Origin: DASREM01 sp035652095
GTDB taxonomy: Bacteria > Acidobacteriota > Terriglobia > Terriglobales > Acidobacteriaceae
Length of the DNA stretch: 64,000 nt
NCBI GenBank assembly: GCA_035652095.1
Contig: DASREM010000013.1
Location: 1 to 64,000 of the forward strand
Direction of reading: 5' to 3'
A program made the translations under genes and the position numbers. Under the pieces are notes generated by a model. That model was given only the letters and a program-made list of their open reading frames with translations. It did no database searches and had not been told where the DNA came from. This document shows, one piece after another, positions 60,567 to 64,000 of the stretch; the first letter of the stretch is position 1; each line of letters begins with the position of its first letter.

Positions 60567-60965
60567 ATGCTTACGATTGATCATCTCGGAATCGCGGTGA
60601 AATCGCTTTCCGCGGCCAAGGGCCTGTACGAGAAACTCGGGATGTCGATCTCGCCGGAAGAAACGGTGGAACAGGAAAAGGTCCGGGTCGTGATGGTCCC
60701 GGCAGGCGAGAGCCGGATCGAGTTGTTGGAAGCGACCTCCGAAGATTCCACGATTGCGAAGTTCATCGCCAAGCGGGGAGAAGGATTGCACCATGTTTGC
60801 CTGCGCGTTCCTGACCTCGCTGAAGCTGTCCAGCGCCTGAAGCAAGACGGCGTGCGCCTGGTCTCTGAAGAGATCAAAATCGGCGCTGGTGGACATCGCT
60901 ACATCTTCGTCCACCCTTCCAGCAGCGGCGGGGTGTTGCTGGAGTTGGTCGAGGCCAGGCACTGA
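60567..60965 (+). CDS. mce: Methylmalonyl-CoA epimerase
   Basis: Protein of 132 aa of the VOC (vicinal-oxygen-chelate) fold. It interconverts (S)- and (R)-methylmalonyl-CoA for the mutase. The metal ligands are visible in IDHLGIAVKSL (His), GLHHVCLRVPDL (His) and the C-terminal LLELVEAR (Glu). The family's signature KFIAKRGEGLHHVCLRV is intact. It lies between meaB and tsaB, with 16 and 2 bp gaps. Confidence 0.94.
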   Translation: MLTIDHLGIAVKSLSAAKGLYEKLGMSISPEETVEQEKVRVVMVPAGESRIELLEATSEDSTIAKFIAKRGEGLHHVCLRVPDLAEAVQRLKQDGVRLVSEEIKIGAGGHRYIFVHPSSSGGVLLELVEARH

Positions 60966-60967
60966 CC

Positions 60968-61636
60968 ATGTTCCTGTTCGCGGCTGACACGTCTGGAAAA
61001 AACGGCAGCATTGCCCTGGCCCGCGGCAACCGCGACGGCACTTGCGATGTCCTGGAGGTCGTGCCCCTGCAGGGGGGCACGTTTTCAGCCCAATTGATCC
61101 CGCAAATGATGTCCCTGTTGAGCGCCCACCAGGTTAAGAAAGCTGATCTTGGTGCGTTCGCAGTGGTCTCCGGGCCCGGTTCATTCACCGGACTGCGTGT
61201 CGGCCTGGCCGCGGTGAAGGCCCTGGCTGAGGTGCTCGGCAGGCCGATCGTCACCGTCTCGCTCTTAGAAGCAGTTGCATGGTTGGGAAGTTCACCTGGA
61301 ACCAGGACCGCCGTGCTGGATGCCGGGCGCAATGAAGCCTACGTGGGCCGCTTCCGAATCAGTGACTCCGCCGCGGAGACCATTGAGGAGAAGTTGATCA
61401 GGCAATCGGAACTGCATTCTGCACTCGGCACGATCACAACATCCGACCAGAAAATCGCGGATGCCGCGGCGGCGAACGGCGTGTCGGTGGAAATGATCGC
61501 CGCACCGCGCGCCGATTCGATTGCGCGAATCGGCTGGAAAAAGCTGCTCGCTGGCACTACCGTTGCACCCGAAAGTCTGGACGCCAACTACATACGCCGC
61601 TCCGATGCGGAGATATTCTCCAAGCCTAACTCCTAG
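60968..61636 (+). CDS. tsaB: tRNA threonylcarbamoyladenosine protein TsaB
   Basis: Protein of 222 aa. TsaB is an ASKHA-fold partner of TsaD in making t6A37 on ANN-decoding tRNAs. Motifs are LFAADTSGKNGSIAL at the start, VVSGPGSFTGLRVGLAAVKALAEVLG, and AVLDAGRNEAYVGRFR. It follows mce by 2 bp and precedes rimI by 2 bp; the tsaB-rimI pairing is very common. Confidence 0.94.
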   Translation: MFLFAADTSGKNGSIALARGNRDGTCDVLEVVPLQGGTFSAQLIPQMMSLLSAHQVKKADLGAFAVVSGPGSFTGLRVGLAAVKALAEVLGRPIVTVSLLEAVAWLGSSPGTRTAVLDAGRNEAYVGRFRISDSAAETIEEKLIRQSELHSALGTITTSDQKIADAAAANGVSVEMIAAPRADSIARIGWKKLLAGTTVAPESLDANYIRRSDAEIFSKPNS

Positions 61637-61638
61637 CT

Positions 61639-62082
61639 TTGAAAATCCGCACTGCCACTCCCGCTGACATCGCTGAAATGATCCGAATGGAGCGCTCTGC
61701 CGGCAGCGCGGCCCACTGGAACGAGGAGCGATATCATGCCCTCTTTAACCCGACCAGCCCACGGCGATTCGCACTCGTGATGGAGGCCGATGGCGTTGCC
61801 GGTTTCCTCATTGCCAGCGCAGTGGACCTTGAATGGGAGATCGAAAATGTCGTGGTGCGCGGTGAGTTTCACCGCCGCGGGTTCGGGCGTGCGCTGGTTC
61901 TGGATCTGCTTGAGCGGGCCCGCAAAGCCAAGGCAACTTCAGTTTTTCTGGAAGTGCGGGAGTCCAATGTCGGGGCACGCCGCCTTTACCAGGGCCTGGG
62001 TTTTGTCCAGATTTCACACAGACCGCGGTACTACTCGCATCCTGAAGAGAATGCAATCGTTTATCGTTTTGAGATCAAGTAA
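61639..62082 (+). CDS. rimI: Ribosomal protein S18-alanine N-acetyltransferase
   Basis: Protein of 147 aa with TTG start, 2 bp after tsaB. A GNAT acetyltransferase that acetylates the N-terminal Ala of ribosomal protein S18. Motif A with acetyl-CoA binding is NVVVRGEFHRRGFGRALVLD, and the C-terminal LEVRESNVGARRLYQGLGF with RPRYYSHPEENAIVY is typical of RimI. The tsaB-rimI order supports the call. Confidence 0.92.
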   Translation: MKIRTATPADIAEMIRMERSAGSAAHWNEERYHALFNPTSPRRFALVMEADGVAGFLIASAVDLEWEIENVVVRGEFHRRGFGRALVLDLLERARKAKATSVFLEVRESNVGARRLYQGLGFVQISHRPRYYSHPEENAIVYRFEIK

Positions 62083-62194
62083 TTGCATCCAATCTGGTGC
62101 AATGAACTGTCAAAAAGCAACCAATTTGGCATTGAAGCAGGGTAGGTCGTGTGGTACGTTTAGCTCGAAAACACCCGGTTAGGAGGTTGGCTGG

Positions 62195-62425
62195 ATGCTT
62201 ACTTCTCGGGATGCGCTCCTGGCTAATCACGACGAATTTCGCCGTCTCGCCCAGGAGCACACACAACACGCACAACGTCTGGATTCTCTCACCCAAAAGC
62301 GATTTCTTACGGAGGAAGAAAAGCTGGAAGAAGTGCGTTTGAAGAAGCTCAAATTGCGCCTGAAGGACCAAATGGAGTCCATCGAGCGCCAGTTCCGTAC
62401 TCAAGCTCAACATCAGGTAGCGTAA
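62195..62425 (+). CDS. DUF465 (YdcH-like) small protein
   Basis: Protein of 76 aa. The segment HDEFRRLAQEHTQHAQRLDS, then an intervening KRFLTEEEKLEEVRLKKLKL, is typical of DUF465, a small helical family of unknown function. The helices are charged and likely form a coiled-coil hairpin. AGGAGG is 8 bp before the ATG, and a strong terminator follows, so it is probably a monocistronic gene. Confidence 0.85.
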   Translation: MLTSRDALLANHDEFRRLAQEHTQHAQRLDSLTQKRFLTEEEKLEEVRLKKLKLRLKDQMESIERQFRTQAQHQVA

Positions 62426-62481
62426 ACCCCGCCCTGCGTGGCGCGGCCTACGCCGCACGAGGATTGATTTGTCCTTATCGA

Positions 62482-62505
62482 AGGCGCTCCTAAGCGCCTT
62501 TTTTT
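62482..62505 (+). terminator. Rho-independent terminator of the DUF465 gene
   Basis: Stem AGGCGCT/AGCGCCT with a 4-nt loop (CCTA), followed by a run of seven T. It separates the DUF465 gene from psd. Confidence 0.9.
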
Positions 62506-62566
62506 ATTTGGGTTATCGGCTCCGGGTGGGAAGGTTGATGTCCGGATATAATGAAAAGAACCTCCC

Positions 62567-63235
62567 ATGGTCCGTGATGGCTTCTATTACGCTTCCGGTC
62601 TGCTAATCGCCGCTATTCTCCTGGGATGGCTGGCGAGTTGGCCCTGGGCAATTGTTCCCTTATTGCTGGCTGCGTTCTTTCTCTGGTTTTTCCGAGACCC
62701 GGAACGGGCGATTTCCCCCGCCCCGGGTGCGGTCGTTTCGCCCGCGGATGGCAAGGTGACCGACGTGTCGCCGGTGACCGTCAGTGGCGTTCGTTGGACC
62801 CGGATCAGCATATTTCTCAACGTCTTTGATGTGCACGTAAATCGTTCTCCCATTTCAGGCGTGATTCGCGATGTTCGCTACCGTCGCGGCAAGTTCATGA
62901 ATGCCATGAACCCGGCCTGCGCAGAAGATAACGAACAGAATGCGGTGACCGTCGAAGGAGAAGGCCAGATCCTGATTTTCAAACAGATCGCCGGGTTGCT
63001 GGCTCGCCGCATTGTCTTCAACAAGAATGTCGGCGATCCCGTGAGCCGGGGGGAGCGTGTGGGGCTGATCAAGTTCGGCTCGCGCACCGATGTGTTGCTG
63101 GATGTGTCTGCCGATGTGCAGATTAAAGTTGGAGATCGCGTTAAGGGCGGTTCAACCGTCCTGGCCTATTTTCATGCGAACAGGAACTTAACGGCCGGGG
63201 TGCGTGCGGAACAGACTCTGACAGGAGTTCTCTGA
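62567..63235 (+). CDS. psd: Phosphatidylserine decarboxylase proenzyme
   Basis: Protein of 222 aa of the short, archaeal/acidobacterial-type PSD group. It makes phosphatidylethanolamine. The proenzyme cleaves itself at Gly171-Ser172 within GLIKFGSRTDVLLDV to form the pyruvoyl prosthetic group. A membrane anchor covers residues 9-40. The conserved SPADGKV and FLNVFDVHVNRSPISG motifs are present. It is followed by pssA with overlapping TGATG, so synthesis and decarboxylation of phosphatidylserine are coupled. Confidence 0.95.
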   Translation: MVRDGFYYASGLLIAAILLGWLASWPWAIVPLLLAAFFLWFFRDPERAISPAPGAVVSPADGKVTDVSPVTVSGVRWTRISIFLNVFDVHVNRSPISGVIRDVRYRRGKFMNAMNPACAEDNEQNAVTVEGEGQILIFKQIAGLLARRIVFNKNVGDPVSRGERVGLIKFGSRTDVLLDVSADVQIKVGDRVKGGSTVLAYFHANRNLTAGVRAEQTLTGVL

Positions 63236-64000
63236 TGGAACCAGAGGTCCCGGAAATTCCGAAGCGGCGCAAAGAAGACCAACCGCCCCGGCGCCTTCGT
63301 AAGGGCATGTACATCCTGCCCTCGCTGTTCACAACCGCCAACATCGCATTCGGGTACTACGCCATCCTGCAAGTCACGCACGCGACCGCGGCGGAGCCCT
63401 GGCATTTCGATTTTGCCGCCAAGGCGATCGGCTTTGCGGTTTTGTTCGACGGCCTGGACGGCCGCATCGCCCGCATGACCAAGACCAGCAGCGCCTTCGG
63501 ACGGGAATTAGACTCCCTTGCCGATGTGATCACGTTCGGCGTTGCGCCCGCCCTCCTGGGCTGGATGTGGGGCTTCCGCCAGCTTTCCATCGTGAACCCC
63601 TCCACCCAACTCACCGGCAAACTGATCCAACTGGGAGCCATTGCCAGCTTCCTGTTCTTGATTGCCGGGGCCAGCCGTTTGGCTCGTTTCAACATCACGT
63701 CAAACCCGCAGCCATCCAACCCCGGCCGTCCAGGGAAGAAATATTTTGTTGGTATGCCGATTCCCGCTGGAGCTGGCGTCATCGCCGCCGTGGTGCACTT
63801 CACCGGTGGCGAACCGATCGTTTCCTGGTACACCACCGTGCTCTGGACACTCTGCATGGTGCTGGTCGCTTACCTCATGGTAAGCACCTGGCGATTCTAT
63901 AGTTTCAAAGACATCGATTTCCGTACGCGGCAGCCGTTCCGCCTGATCGTGTTATTTGGCTTGCTATTCGCCGGGATCTGGTATTTCTCGGGCCCCCTCC
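63235..64000 (+). CDS. pssA: CDP-diacylglycerol-serine phosphatidyltransferase (3' cut)
   Basis: At least 255 aa; the frame is open to the window edge, so the end is missing. It makes phosphatidylserine from CDP-diacylglycerol and serine. The CDP-alcohol phosphotransferase motif D-G-x2-A-R-x8-G-x3-D-x3-D is complete in DGLDGRIARMTKTSSAFGRE followed by LDSLAD. A basic N-terminal tail (EIPKRRKEDQPPRRLRKG) precedes the first helix. At least six TM helices follow. The ATG shares one base with the psd stop. Confidence 0.95.
   Translation, partial: MEPEVPEIPKRRKEDQPPRRLRKGMYILPSLFTTANIAFGYYAILQVTHATAAEPWHFDFAAKAIGFAVLFDGLDGRIARMTKTSSAFGRELDSLADVITFGVAPALLGWMWGFRQLSIVNPSTQLTGKLIQLGAIASFLFLIAGASRLARFNITSNPQPSNPGRPGKKYFVGMPIPAGAGVIAAVVHFTGGEPIVSWYTTVLWTLCMVLVAYLMVSTWRFYSFKDIDFRTRQPFRLIVLFGLLFAGIWYFSGPL

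Overview
The window is about 64 kb of a GC-rich, gene-dense bacterial chromosome. I infer an acidobacterium (Acidobacteriota, probably a Terriglobia or Koribacter-like lineage). The reasons are a secreted protein built of GloVer (TIGR03803-type) repeats, a membrane-anchored OmpR-type winged-helix regulator beside a TPR protein, several DUF families frequent in that phylum, Gram-negative envelope genes (lpxB, an MsbA-like exporter, small outer-membrane barrels) and many ATGA or TGATG gene overlaps. No rRNA, tRNA, CRISPR array or complete mobile element was seen. The only mobile-element hint is a pair of direct repeats at the extreme left.

Layout: 0-3 kb, secreted GloVer propeller-like protein, a small P-loop kinase, a DUF5715/M15-like protein. 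3.3-7 kb, diheme (type B) succinate dehydrogenase sdhC-sdhA-sdhB on the minus strand, with a small membrane-protein gene running the opposite way between sdhA and sdhB. 7.1-7.7 kb, an RHH-like antitoxin/PemK toxin pair. 7.8-12.2 kb, rdgB, a polytopic membrane protein and uvrC, with a palindromic intergenic repeat. 12.5-21.4 kb, an envelope and signalling zone: OmpA-like lipoprotein, tandem retropepsin-type protease, winged-helix/TM regulator, TPR protein, two small exported proteins, a prepilin peptidase overlapping a degenerate PAS sensor protein, cytochrome c, a BON/glycine-zipper lipoprotein and a PilZ protein. 21.4-25.9 kb, a CrtI-like oxidoreductase coupled to a lipase-maturation-factor-like membrane protein, then mobA and an MlaF-like ATPase. 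26-29.7 kb, phosphoketolase plus acetate kinase, a route from sugar phosphates to acetyl-phosphate and ATP. 29.7-34.6 kb, ribE, ribD, ftsY and a Cache-HAMP-HD-GYP c-di-GMP phosphodiesterase. 35-42 kb, a long minus-strand run rimO-yacG-pgpA-(TIG/NHL propeller)-cinA-thpR-plsY-gpsA that joins phospholipid synthesis to translation and repair functions. 42-46 kb, two tandem paralogous outer-membrane barrels, a TgpA-like transglutaminase and the SRP RNA gene. 46-53 kb, fabH, a hotdog thioesterase, an apparently inactive M1-peptidase homologue with a TPR tail, lpxB and an MsbA-like ABC exporter. 53-59.5 kb, an exported unknown, hemW, a coiled-coil/TM protein, acyl-CoA dehydrogenase, a phospholipase C/acid-phosphatase-like lipoprotein and a cation/proton antiporter. 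59.6-64 kb, meaB-mce-tsaB-rimI, a DUF465 protein, and psd-pssA (the last cut by the window edge).

Most of the window is housekeeping. The items most worth a second look are the small antiparallel gene inside sdh, a PAS sensor with leucine in place of the phospho-accepting histidine translationally coupled to pilD, an M1 metallopeptidase homologue whose metal motif is altered at three ligand or catalytic positions with normal spacing, the split winged-helix/TPR pair, and the oxidoreductase/LMF-like pair with an unusual start. I did not find a convincing wholly new multi-gene system. Function assignments come from reading motifs by eye, without database searches.
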